From: Saksenaea vasiformis B4078
Lineage: Eukaryota > Mucoromycota > Mucoromycetes > Mucorales > Saksenaeaceae
Reading direction: 5' to 3'
Length of the DNA stretch: 17,321 nt
Assembly: GCA_000697055.1 (NCBI GenBank)
Contig: JNDT01001284.1
Coordinates: 1 to 17,321, forward strand
Both the position numbers and the translations under genes were made by a program. The notes beneath the pieces were generated by a model. It did no database searches. It saw only the letters and a list, made by a program, of their open reading frames with translations, and was not told where the DNA came from. Shown here one piece after another: positions 1 through 9,781 of the stretch; within the stretch, counting starts at the first letter, position 1; each line of letters starts with the position of its first letter.

Positions 1-1400
1 TATGTTCTTGGACTCCTTTCTGAAACTAGAGCTGCCAATGTCCCGGCATTAACTGTCACAAAACGCCATTGCATGGAGGGTACGGGGCATAATGAGAACA
101 TACGTGGTAAGTCCTTGGTCTCCTTTGTGGCACGCTGATGTTCTTCCTCGTAATTCAGTAGTATATATCGTAAAACCTGTAGATATTCTCCTGGCGATTG
201 TGAGATTGTCTGTGGTGTTGCTGGCCGGACAACAAGAGGCTCTAACTCTTGACATATGCTTTCCACTAGATCATGAAGTTCAACAGAAACTTCACTGATC
301 CACTGTGGCCAGATAGGCTCGCCACCGGCAATACGCTCGTAGATATATTTGGATGCGATTGCTTTGAGTTTTGCTTTTTCAAGATCCTGAACAACGCATC
401 AAGATTAGCACTTTCTAGAATGACCTCATATCCATACCTCTATTTCCTTGCTCAGTCTACGTTCTATATAAAAAGTGACGCGTGTTTCGAAATTTTCCAC
501 GATATTGGTGCTATACGCGGTGGCTAGAGTCTTGCACATGGCCGAAAGGGAGCCGCTGTAACCGGAAGGTCGATCCGCCGAAATTTTATTCCAGGGTGCC
601 GCATACAGAATGAAGTCCATCTCTCTGTAACGTCTTCTGGAAAATTTGGATTATCATTTGTGATCTGTGAATCCATGACAAGTTGCATAACGGAGTACCA
701 AAACGATTGGGTAAAGACATACGCAGGTACATCCTCATGTTCAATAATGTAGCTATTCACAAAGAGTTGTGAACGTACTACGACTTCACGAACAACGTGC
801 TTAGTCGCTTGATGCCATCCTGCAGTGGTTGCTTAAATTCTTCTTTGACAACATTGTCAAAAAGGAGCTTGCGTGTGAATCGTTCGCAATCGGAACCGAA
901 GTTCATAGTTATTCTTTCATTGATGTTCATAGCATGATTTGGACATCTAGCTGATGCAGACGTTTTATGACCTGTCTGTCCGCACGACGCACAAACCCCT
1001 TGGGCTCGGGGATTTGCTGTATCTCGCGCGCGTTGCTGGCGACCTCGGCGCTTACGCATCGAAGTTTCGGTTTCTTCCTGAACCGATCGTTGGCGTTTTG
1101 TTCCAGCTACAAGGATATGTTACAAAAATTTGGATAGATACTATATCTGTTATCACTAACCCTTTTTGTTTGCTGCACGGTTAGGGCATATTCTACTTCT
1201 TCTGTCACGCTGTCCTCTTTCGCCGCAACTTGAACACACAACTATGATTGCAATCATATCAGTTTAACACACATTATAATTGAAGACATACGTCGCTGCC
1301 GTTATAGCCTTTCTCTTTCCTGCTGTTCTTCAACAAAGCGTAACTTCTCCTTTTTCTTTCGAAAAATGATCCTCTTCGGTGTATCAACGAAAATGAAAGG
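1..1400 (-). pseudogene. Fanzor-type (TnpB-like) RNA-guided nuclease gene, copy B, N-terminal half, runs off left edge
   Basis: Only the N-terminal part is in the window. Exons read on the minus strand: upstream exon ending at 1292; 1241-1161; 1116-438; 386-1 and onward. The introns (1242-1291, 1117-1160, 387-437) have donors GTATGT, GTTAGT and GTATGG. Exon 2 encodes a first knuckle CX2CX4QX7C (CSSC...C), with Gln where copy A has His. Exon 3 encodes a second, intact CX2CX4HX7C (CASCGQTGH...C). The block from 386 to 1 is fully open and matches copy A: KAIASKYIYER, then LPRMFSLCP, then MQWRFV. That series leads into the RuvC part of Fanzors, which lies outside the window. Damage: one-base frameshifts near 805 and near 580 in exon 3, and a TAA at 1302-1304 if the upstream Glu/Lys-rich exon is coding. 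The frameshifts could also be assembly errors. The true start is unresolved. Confidence 0.72.
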
Positions 1401-2780
1401 GCAATATAGGCAAAGTAACAAAAATAGTTCAAATAACATTGCTGAAGATGAAGGAAGTGAAAAAAGAAAAGCCAATAAATTTTGTCTTTCTAGGGCCACT
1501 GAAAAGGGAGATTGACAACATTTAAAATCGTCTAAGATAAGCATCCGGGCAGCAGTAGGAGATCCCCAACGGAAGCAAAGTACCCGTATCGCTGAATAAT
1601 TGGCTAAAAGATCCTGAACTACCCTCCCTTTTCACGTTGCAGTATTATCGAATACTTTATGAGAAACCCTCCCTATGTCGTTTCGTGATCGGAGAAAGAC
1701 TTGTAAGTGAAACATAAATTTTCAGGACTATGCAGTGAGATCGCATAATGCTTCACATCCTACAAGAACATCTATAGATTCCATTTTATTGTAATTTGAA
1801 TAACTGATGAACTACTCACATATTTTTTCATCCTTTATCATTACCAAGAAGAAAAAAGAGGAAGTTAGCAGTTAGGCACAGAAAGAACGTCAACTTTAGG
1901 TGGAACCTGTTTCAGTTAGGATCCCGCTGAACTTTCTTTTTACCACATACACAAAACCTTCCGTCGACTTACAAACTCCTCCAGGAACGTACACAACAGA
2001 AATCGCAAACGTCAAAGCATCACTTATATATAGATCTGCTTGGCATTAACCAGAAATCTCAGTCTTTTGGTTTTTATCTTGCCTGAAACGATACTGAACT
2101 TTTTAAAAATCCTGCGTTTTTGGTGACCGGGCAGTCCCATAGCTCTGGAGCTCCCGCATTCATCGATCTCAACACTTGCGTTTTTCTTTAGATCCTTGTT
2201 GATGTGTGTTTGCTCCTTCGTGGTCTCTTCCTGTGGCAAATTCATGCAGAGCATTGCCTACGTGAACACCATATCGAGATCTGGATTTTATAGTTGCTTG
2301 TACTCTCTAATAGTTCGATCTAGGGAAAAAACAGCTGTGAAGAGTAAGGGGCCAATTGATTGTATCATCATTGGGATATCTAGAAAGTCATGCTGTATGA
2401 TTGTGAAAATTGACACATGAACGATATGCTTGATCTGCTTGGTCTAGGGTTCAATTATGTTAGCTGTATCATTTTTATGCGACGAACGCTTGAAAGTTCT
2501 CACGCATACTGGGAATATCTGTCGCGGTATATTTCGCGAATAAGTGGGAGCATCGTTGTGGTATTCACACCAGTGAACCACATAAAAAAGTCAAACTCAG
2601 CTACAATCAGTTCATCAAACTAACTTTTACTTGAGATGGCGTACAGAAAGGGAAGTTAAACCCGTTCCAATAAAGGATATACGACAGTATCATAGTATTC
2701 TCGTTTGTGCCGCTTAACAGCACATCCTCACTTATCGGCTATACCTTTTTACACTGATACCACGCTTCCCTTCCAACGTT
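1401..2780. other. No recognisable gene; decayed intergenic or transposon sequence
   Basis: No conserved protein, tRNA or rRNA could be read here on either strand. Short open stretches on the plus strand at 2196-2420 and 2417-2623 follow each other in different frames. They look coding-like (SCCMIVKID, then GSIMLAVSF in a third frame), but I cannot name a family. An overlapping minus-strand stretch at 2024-2254 has no recognisable motif. The right part of the region may include the degraded 3' end of the adjacent transposase copy. Confidence 0.4.
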
Positions 2781-4246
2781 CCATTTAGGCGAAAGCAAAT
2801 CTTGCACTATGATCGGCTTTTTCCAGCCAGTGACATTGCGAGAGGAAGAGTGGTATGTATTCAGGTAAACTTTAGAAGCAAGTGCCTCAGAAAGCGAAAC
2901 CCCCGCGAAGAGGCATTGCAGCTCCGAGAGCTTCAGTCATTAAACAGTACAGTAGTCGCCTATTTGTAGGAACATGGAAAAGAGGGAGTATCCTGTACTC
3001 TTTCATGTGGTACGATCGCCCAGCTGCATCACAGATGTAGTTTGATTTCGTTACTGGGTATCAAAGGATGAAGCATGAATTCTTGCGAGCCAGCCATGTA
3101 AACACAATAGTAATACTCAATCAGATTGCGAAAGTCGCTGATGTGTGTATATTGGAGCATTGTCCATCACATCACAATATAAAGTCTTTCATGTAACGCT
3201 TATCTAGCACGACCATCACATTTAATATACCAGACAGGAAGTGCTCCATTCGTGTATCAAGTGGACTTTTAGCTGTCTTCGCTCCCTTTTCTTAAGCTTT
3301 CTCAAAGATACATCTATTACTCCATCTTCAGATATGGTGCCTAATACAGTAATCATAACTCCTTTTCAGTTGGTATAGTGCCTTTCGCTGCAGTTCCGTT
3401 CGCAGAACGACCAAAATTTCTTTGAGTATGCAAGTTAAAACTAGCCTCATCGATAAAAACGCGGTTCTCAGTGAAGTTCAAGCCTTGCATCTTTTTCCCA
3501 TTATGCAACTGTACCCTTTCGCAGAGCTATCACCGGTCAGGACTTCTTGCTGCAGGAAGCTTTTCCAATGTTTTGAACGTTATACAACATTTATTGACTA
3601 AATGCCTATTCAATGCTGATTCTGAGATAACTAAGTCTTCAAATGCCTCATATAGGCTCCTTTTCATATCAGTCAGGATAGCAGCGGGATTTCTGTCAAT
3701 TTAATCTACAAGAAACTGGGAATGAGTTTCATTCAGCCCACCACAACATCTAGTACGAGACTTCCTCTGAACACCAGATAGATATCTTTCTTCATCCCTA
3801 TTGTACGTTTTGATATAATGTTGAGCAGTTCGAATAGTTATGCCTGTGATCAGCCCTGCATTCTTTGCTGTTCTTCCTTCTTCAATCACCAAATCAAACA
3901 ACTTTTCTATTTGCTGCAGCGTATATCGTCTGTATGATCCTCTCGTTCTAGTTTTAGTCAACTGTTCACACGCTCCCTGTGTGTGTTGTCGGTTTGGAAA
4001 GTGAACGAGGTTCGTTAAATCTTTCTTTCCAGTGTCATCAACAGATAATCTATCATCTGCCAACCTGCGCATATGCACAAAGGCATCGTCTGTATTACCA
4101 CTTCTTTCCCGCCATACTTCATTCAAGATAGCTGCATATGAATCAATCAATCTTGTCAGCTCATTCGGTTCATCATCCTGATGCATGTCGACGGCAGATG
4201 AGAAAAATCCATTGATATCCATATAATCACATAAGTCAACCATCAT
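2781..4246 (-). pseudogene. Tc1/mariner-IS630-like DDE transposase, decayed copy C
   Basis: Such transposases cut and paste DNA elements through an N-terminal helix-turn-helix and a DDE catalytic core. The ATG is at 4246-4244, and the first 181 codons are open down to a TAA at 3701-3703. They contain an HTH-like stretch (YTLQQIEKLFDLVIEEGRTA, then ITIRTAQHYIKTY) followed by a Lys/Arg-rich linker. After the TAA the same frame continues with AAILTDMKRSLYEAF. Two stops follow at 3532-3527, then the first DDE block VFIDEASFNLHTQRNFGRS with its Asp near 3449-3451. A frameshift near 3357 leads to VLGTISEDGVIDVSLRK. Later frames give VMDNAPIYTH (second Asp near 3162-3164) and a C-terminal NVTGWKK near 2835. 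Several stops and shifts make it inactive. It is the same family as the plus-strand copy at 4660-5571. Confidence 0.75.
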
Positions 4247-4337
4247 TTTTCACGAGAAATTGCGCTTCCTTCAAAAAATGAGCGAATTCCCTTTTTGGCA
4301 AACATCTGAGTTTCTATGACGCAAGTGTTTTTAGCTA

Positions 4338-4455
4338 GCGCAAACTTTGTTCGATTGGTCAACGCAAAGTCACATGCAAAAAAGACTATATGCGCTTTTC
4401 ATTGCGTCGCCTGAAAAGTCTTTTTGCGCTGGCCAATGGCATTAAATTTGCATTG
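4338..4455. repeat. Imperfect palindrome between two head-to-head transposase copies
   Basis: The left arm (4338-4387) reads outward as AGTCTTTTTTGC, then CGTTGACCAATCG, then AAGTTTGCGC. The right arm (4417-4455) reads AGTCTTTTTGCG, CTGGCCAATGG, AAATTTGCATT. The left arm has about 13 extra bases after the AGTCTTTTTTGC block. The arms face each other across about 29 bp, upstream of copy C (leftward) and copy D (rightward). This fits the 5' terminal repeats of two related elements, or one rearranged pair. I found no matching 3' terminal repeats. Confidence 0.55.
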
Positions 4456-4659
4456 TCTGGGAATGCATTTTACAACAGCCGTCGTAGAGTGGTACGCTTC
4501 AGGCTGCAACATTCGTTTGATCATGCCAAGATGTCGGAGGAAGGCTTAGAAATTTCCCATTATCCAAATGCATGCATACGCTAATGAATAATGAGACTTG
4601 GACCTAGATGATGGAAAAATTATCTTAGACGTTGCAGTTGCAAGTTGAGCATAGAAAAA

Positions 4660-5571
4660 AGCTAGCACGACAGCAAGACGGCTTCACACGGCATATAATA
4701 TGCCACAACAAATAGCTAGGGAGCTTGACTATGTAGTTAACAATGATGAGAGAACAGCAAAAGGAACTGCGTAGTATTAGTATTATTATTAAAATTCACA
4801 ACGAGAATGAAGGAAAAATATTATCTGATATTCAAAGAGAGTCTCGTATTCGAAGCAACGGTAAACTGACTACCACTCGCCTCAATTTTTCGTACGTTGA
4901 CAAAGGCCCATCTGCTATCCCGGCTGGTATAACACTATGGAAAGCCGGTTCCTGATGGATACCTTTTTACTCAACGAAAAGTAGTCAATCAGAAACTGGT
5001 TTTTCATAGTGCAAAAATAAATTCTTTGAAAAGCTTAAAGGCTTATCGTATTGATTTTAGTTTACATATCTGTCTACTCCGTAAATGGTGTATCATATCG
5101 AAAAAGGTGGAAATGCTCCCCGCGGCAAAGAGTTCTGATCCAGTCATAGCACTGTGAAAGGAAAGCTAAACAGTGGGAGAAAATACAAATGAGATCTCAT
5201 GAAGAATTGCATCTTTACTTGATGTGCCTGGATTCAGCTTGCATACTTATAGAAATTTTGGCGGTTCTTTGGAAGACATATCAGTGAAAGGCACTGTACC
5301 CAGCTGGAAACGGAGTTAACAACTGAAAGGGAAGTTGCAATCACTGCAGTATGTTAGGTGCTATATCCAACGCAGGAGTAATAGATATATCTTTAAGAAA
5401 CCTCAGGCTACATCTGCATCCAAAAAAAGAAAGCTTAACGGGAAAGGGACGAAGACAGTTAATGGTCGGATTGATACACGAACAGGACGTTATCTATCCT
5501 ACATATCAAATGTGATGGATAATGCAACAATACACAGTCCAGCGCCTGTTCGCAATCTGATCAGTCTTTGA
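4660..5571 (+). pseudogene. Tc1/mariner-IS630-like DDE transposase, decayed copy D
   Basis: A plus-strand relative of copy C, recognisable block by block in shifting frames. Near 4686-4760 it reads AYNMPQQIARELDYVV, matching the HTH of copy C. Around 4790-4900 it reads IKIHNENEGKILSDIQRESR against IKTYNRDEERYLSGVQRKSR in copy C. Around 5221-5275 it reads DVPGFSLHTYRNFGGS, aligned with the first DDE block; its GAT is at 5221-5223, but the flanking Ile-Asp-Glu context is changed. From about 5365, NAGVIDISLRKPQAT leads into a long Lys-rich open stretch ending NVMDNATIHSPAPVRNLI and a stop at 5569-5571. Relative to copy C the segment between NVM and MDNA is missing, an internal deletion. Multiple stops and shifts make it a pseudogene. 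Its 3' end lies just upstream of Fanzor copy A. Confidence 0.7.
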
Positions 5572-5616
5572 TCAATCTTTTGATTGGCAGAACACGTATT
5601 CTTTTTTGCACTGTGG

Positions 5617-8502
5617 ATGAAAAATCAGGATGACAACTTTTTCCTCTTTTCACATTTTACCTTTCTTCCACTTTTCCACGACATGTCATTGTTTGAGGAT
5701 TTGCTTTCCTGTTTGCTGATTATTCATCAAGTCGTTAACATTTCCGTGCACACATTGGTCTATTTTAAAAAATGCTTGAAGTTGTATGAGGAAGAAAGAA
5801 TAAGGCAGGAGAGAGAAAGCGGTAAGGCATCTAGGATTACCAAATCCGAATTTTCTGCAATATTGATATACATAAATCTGTAGTGATTTGTCGTGATTGC
5901 GGTGGGACAGGGCATCAAAGTCGTCGCTTTAAAGTCTGTCCGCAGTATAGAAGTCGCAGTAAGTATATCACCGCCTTGGTTTGAACATGTATGTCTGTTT
6001 AAATCGCGTATCATAGTCGGTACCAAAAGGAAACTCACTGCAAAAGAAAGTGCGGAAGACAAACGAGCCAAAAAAAAGGGGACGTGCTTCTCGTGCTGAG
6101 AATAGCCGAAATGCAAATTATAGCCGCCCTTCGTGTTCTTCTTGTAGAGGCTCTGATCATGGATCTGCAAGATCCTCGCTCTGTCCAAACCACAGGCGCA
6201 CAATTCAACAGGATATAATGTTCAAACTTGGTGCGGGTGCAGAAAAATTCACAAGAAAAATACCAGTGGAGTCCTGCGTACGACCTGAGTACAAGGACCG
6301 TCTACATTCTGCAGTCCTCGAGACAAGCGACAAAATTCGGCAAATCGTGGTCCGTACACAGCTCTTCGTAAATGCGTATATCATATCAAAAGCTTCAGAA
6401 CCAATTCCTTCATATATCTATACACAGTTCTTTTGCTATTCAGTATGTCAGTTGGTCATCGGAAAGACCATCACAAACACGAACAACAATATGCCGTCGG
6501 ACATTACCCCTTTTTGGCAATCATTTTTTGCCGCACATCCGTCCATGTCCTTTTCCCTCGAGGGGTTCACAGGTTACAGTGACGTCCTGTCTGCTGCGTG
6601 TGTGACGCTTGCAACATCCTATTCAAACATGATCGTTGAGCAATTCGAACGGCGCGTGACAAACTTCGCCGTCTTTAGATTGAGAGAAGAACTCGACGAG
6701 GTAAAGTGATCATGATAATCTTGCTATTTATATAGTGACGTTTAACTGCCATAGTCGATCAAACTTGGTCATTTGAGGGCTATCGCTGAAGAATATATCT
6801 ACGAGCGCGTAGTTGGTGGCGATCCGTACTGGCTAGATAGATGTGTCAGCAGAAACAATGACGAGGTACAAAGAGCTGTCACATCTGTTTGCGAAGAATT
6901 GGAAGGTATCATTCCTCGACCAGCGGGTTTGCAACGCCTTTCTGAAGCACCGGGAGAATTTGTACTTACTTTGCGATACATTCTGGATATATATGAAGCC
7001 AGACGTCAGGAAGCCGCCAGTGCAAAGCAATCGGAGACAAAGACGCTGCCAAGGTTATTTTCCTTGAGCCCATAAGCTTCTTTTCAATGGCGGTTCATCC
7101 AAGTAAATACGAAGGCCCTATCCGTCCTCATGTCAATGCGCTCAGGGGGTGGATCATATGCCGAGAATACAGCTTTTTTCCATCAAATTTTTGATTTCCG
7201 GAAACTTGGTTATCAAAGGTACAAATATATGTGCTATACGCAAGATTAACCTTATTTAATAGTTTAGAGGAGTTGTTACAATCCCCTCATGAAACAGGTC
7301 GAATGTTCACCAATTTTATCGCCACAGATGGATATTCAGTTGATTTCCACTTCGCGCGAAAAGCAATCAAGGATACCAATAATGTCCAATTGTCTCTGGA
7401 AGATTTTACGAATGAAGAGGTTGAGCGCCATTTCAAACCATGCAAGGTCGACCCAGGTATCGGTCAAATATTCACGGCAGCATACGGACAAGGCAATGAG
7501 ACACATGAGATACGTCGTTGTTCGACAAAAGCTTATTACCAGTACACAGGATCCACGCGTAGGTCAAGAAAAGAAGAAGCTGAAAAAAAGCGTACAGGTG
7601 TTAAGGAAATAGAAACGGAGCTACCAACAGGCAAAACTCAAGATAGTGTACAGTTCGAACGACATATTTGTTGCTACTACCTCCTCCATATGAACACGCT
7701 CTTCTCTTTTTACAGTGCTGAAAAGGCGAAGCTGAGATTTTGGAATTATCGAGGAAGGCAACGTGCTGGGGAAGAGTTGGCGAATATTCTGACGACCGGA
7801 GGGAAAAAGTATGACCGTCGTAGGAGAAAGCATACAAAAAGAAACCGAAAAAGCGGTCGCCGGGGAAAAAAGAAGAAGAAGAGATCATTAGGGTATGGCA
7901 CTGTATCCAAAACTATGACCTGGTGTAACCGTCATTGTAGATCACCACCCGTTTCAGCGGTCAGATCATCGCTAAAAAGAAGTCACTGTGGATTTAAGAA
8001 AAAGTGGACGCCGAAGTCTTACCAGACAAGCGATAAAATGCCCCTTATCGTGTTTGGTGATGCCATGTTCGGAAAGTCTGGAATGAAGCATAAGGGTCAC
8101 CGTCCTGGTGTGGTGAATATCTGCTGGAGGTATCTGAAACGGTGAGAACGCAGAGGGGAGCTGGTGGCTGTCAAACTTGATTAATATTTGAGTCTCAAGT
8201 AAAGTGACGATTTCGTTGAGATACTTTTATTAACGAGTGGTACTTTTCAGATTTGTCACCAATGCAAGAACAGAAGTCTGGAGAAAGTGACGACGACAGA
8301 TGGTGTTTCACACCATAGCGTTCTAAAATGCAAACATTGTCGAACGTTTTGGCAAAGAGACATTAATGCAGCAAAAAATATGTACTGGATCGCGCGATCA
8401 GTATGGTCAGGACGAGGAAGACCGACGGAGTTCTCCCGACCTTCTATGACAGGCGATCACATCACCGCTATAAATGCGGGTTCCCTTTCAACAGAGATTT
8501 AG
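5617..8502 (+). pseudogene. Fanzor-type (TnpB-like) RNA-guided nuclease gene, copy A, near full length, broken
   Basis: Fanzors are eukaryotic TnpB relatives, often transposon-borne, that cut DNA guided by an element-encoded RNA. Exons: to 5821; 5884-5958; 6017-6700; 6755-7218; 7263 to about 8198; 8251-8502. The introns 5822-5883, 5959-6016, 6701-6754 and 7219-7262 restore the frame exactly. Exons 2 and 3 each encode a CX2CX4HX7C knuckle. Later blocks are LPRLFSLSP, FQWRFIQVNTKAL, IATDGYSVDF, RuvC-I VDPGIGQIF (Asp at 7450-7452), RQRAGEEL, GGKKYDRRRRK plus a basic tract, RuvC-II region IVFGDAMFG (8047-8070), zinc ribbon CHQC...CKHC (8254-8340) and RuvC-III RDINAAKNM (Asp at 8359-8361). Breaks: an extra A in an A8 run near 6070-6078, TAA at 7073, TGA at 8143 (probably from CGA), TAA at 8182, and a last donor that leaves the frame off by one. 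The start is uncertain: 5617 is the first in-frame ATG, and the leading exon is poorly conserved. Family call firm; activity very unlikely. Confidence 0.9.
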
Positions 8503-8776
8503 ATATTTACGGTAAGTCGGTTAGCTTAGATTAAGTTTGTAGCATTTACTAGATTGGTGCTTTCGTAGATGCTTGCATCGGTAAGTTTTCACCACCGCTT
8601 TAATTCAGGATACTCATCAGAGAACGTTTGTAATGCTTGAAATGCTCCTTTGCGTTGCCGATGAACAAGTGGAGTGTGAGTATGCAACTATTCTTTGTAG
8701 CGACTAACGCATTCTCTTTATTTTTAGTCTCGGCAGCACAAAAAGTATTTTAAGCAACGCAAACGTTCTGCAATCC
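8503..8776 (+). other. 3' flank of Fanzor copy A; candidate guide-RNA / element-end region
   Basis: This is the short space between the end of Fanzor copy A and the convergent CCDC43 gene. In known TnpB and Fanzor loci the guide RNA derives from the 3' end of the element, so this is where one would sit. The sequence has GTAAGT-like words at 8513 and 8581 and AG acceptors at about 8550 and 8608. That could mean further short exons or decayed non-coding RNA. I could not identify a terminal repeat or a convincing RNA fold by eye. Confidence 0.2.
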
Positions 8777-9646
8777 TCAGTATATGCGCTTTCTCTCCGA
8801 TTTGGCAGCTCGTCGCTGTCTTCCTTCTTTCTCATTCGCCTTTTCTGCTTTCTGTTTCTCTTGAGCTATCCTATTTTGTTCCTTTGTGCGCTCCGATTGC
8901 TTCTTTAACTGGTCTCTTCTATTTTGTTCCTGCTCCCGAATCTTTTGCGCATTTGTATTCGCAACCAACAATGGATCTATCGTCCAATGTCAGCATATCG
9001 TCCAAGACACATCGGTTGTCATACCATTTGACTGAGAACAGCTACGAGCTTGCTCATTTGAGTCATCTGTATCGTATCCATAATTTCGTACTAATCGTTC
9101 GCGTTGTTCCTTCTGTTCCTTCGTCAACTGCCTTGTTGCCTGACGCTGAGCTTCCAGCATTTCTCGTTCTTTCTCTTGTTCAATCTGTCTCTCTTTTTCT
9201 CGAGCTACAATAATGATAAGAGAAATGAACACCATTTCAATGGACTGTCTTAATACCTACCTTGAGCCTCCTCTAACAATCTCACCTTCTCTTTCGCTTC
9301 AGCTTCCTTTCTTTTAAGCTGTACCGTCTTCCACTCATTGAGAATATCGTTGACGACTGTCTCAGTGTCTTTATCCTGCAATTGAGCAGAATAGGTGTTA
9401 AAATCTCGACACCATGCCATAATCAATATACTTGCAGTGGTTTCAGATAGAAATTCAGTAACAACTTCGCGTTTCTCATCGGTTTCTAACGATTCGTCCT
9501 CCACAATTCCTGCAATATATTCTGAGATATCATCGTCTGTATCGCATAGACCTCTGTTCGTTAGATCGTCCTCTAGAAGATAAAGGATCCCGACCTTTAA
9601 GGTTTATTGTCGCCAACTGCGCTGACACCAGGTCGACAAGTGCCAT
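8777..9646 (-). CDS. CCDC43 homologue (coiled-coil domain protein 43)
   Basis: Conserved eukaryotic protein of poorly known function with an N-terminal helical (PWI-like) domain and a charged C-terminal coiled coil. Exons on the minus strand: first exon ending at 9261; 9204-9025; 8976-8777 (TGA). Introns 9205-9260 (donor GTAGGT) and 8977-9024 (donor GTATGA, branch CTGAC) are both phase 1 and restore the frame. The N-terminal domain reads DISEYIAGIVEDESLE, then VVTEFLSETT, then ILNEWK. Next come a Glu/Lys/Arg-rich coiled coil, the typical acidic motif YGYDTDDSNEQ, LLVANTNAQKIREQEQ, and a highly basic tail. This order matches animal CCDC43. The 5' end is unsolved: the best ATG is at 9646-9644 (MALVDLVSAQLATINLK), but it is one base out of frame with the conserved part. 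Joining them needs a 22-nt intron, an unseen exon, or a frameshift or assembly error near 9597. Confidence 0.85.
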
Positions 9647-9781
9647 TTTAAGGACTCCCTTTTTTCTGCGTGCAAGAAGGGGAATTCTGTTGGTAAAACG
9701 TCACCGTATTTAAAGACCGATTAAAACCAAAAGTGATTTTCACCGCTTGCACCACCGTAGCATCGTCCTTTTTCCGCCAAG
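9647..9781. promoter_or_regulatory. Divergent promoter region between CCDC43 and YJU2
   Basis: Only about 135 bp separates the presumed CCDC43 start from the YJU2 ATG, so both genes must share this promoter space. It contains an AT-rich TATTTAAAG at about 9707-9715 that could act as a TATA-like element for either strand. I see no other recognisable operator. Confidence 0.45.

Noticed and set aside
2024..2254. 76-codon minus-strand frame as a gene
   Set aside because: No recognised domain, no splice support, and it overlaps a better looking plus-strand stretch that is itself unassigned.
5884..6185. Retrotransposon Gag-type zinc knuckles
   Set aside because: The His-Cys spacing is X7 rather than X4, and the motifs lead by clean splicing into Fanzor RuvC blocks, not into protease or reverse transcriptase.
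5760..6203. 147-codon minus-strand open stretch
   Set aside because: It lies antisense to three spliced exons of Fanzor copy A and shows no motif.
7231..7262. Start of a separate 304-codon gene at 7231
   Set aside because: The segment 7219-7262 is an intron (GTACAA...AATAG). The conserved protein continues from the upstream exon, LGYQ into SLEELLQ.
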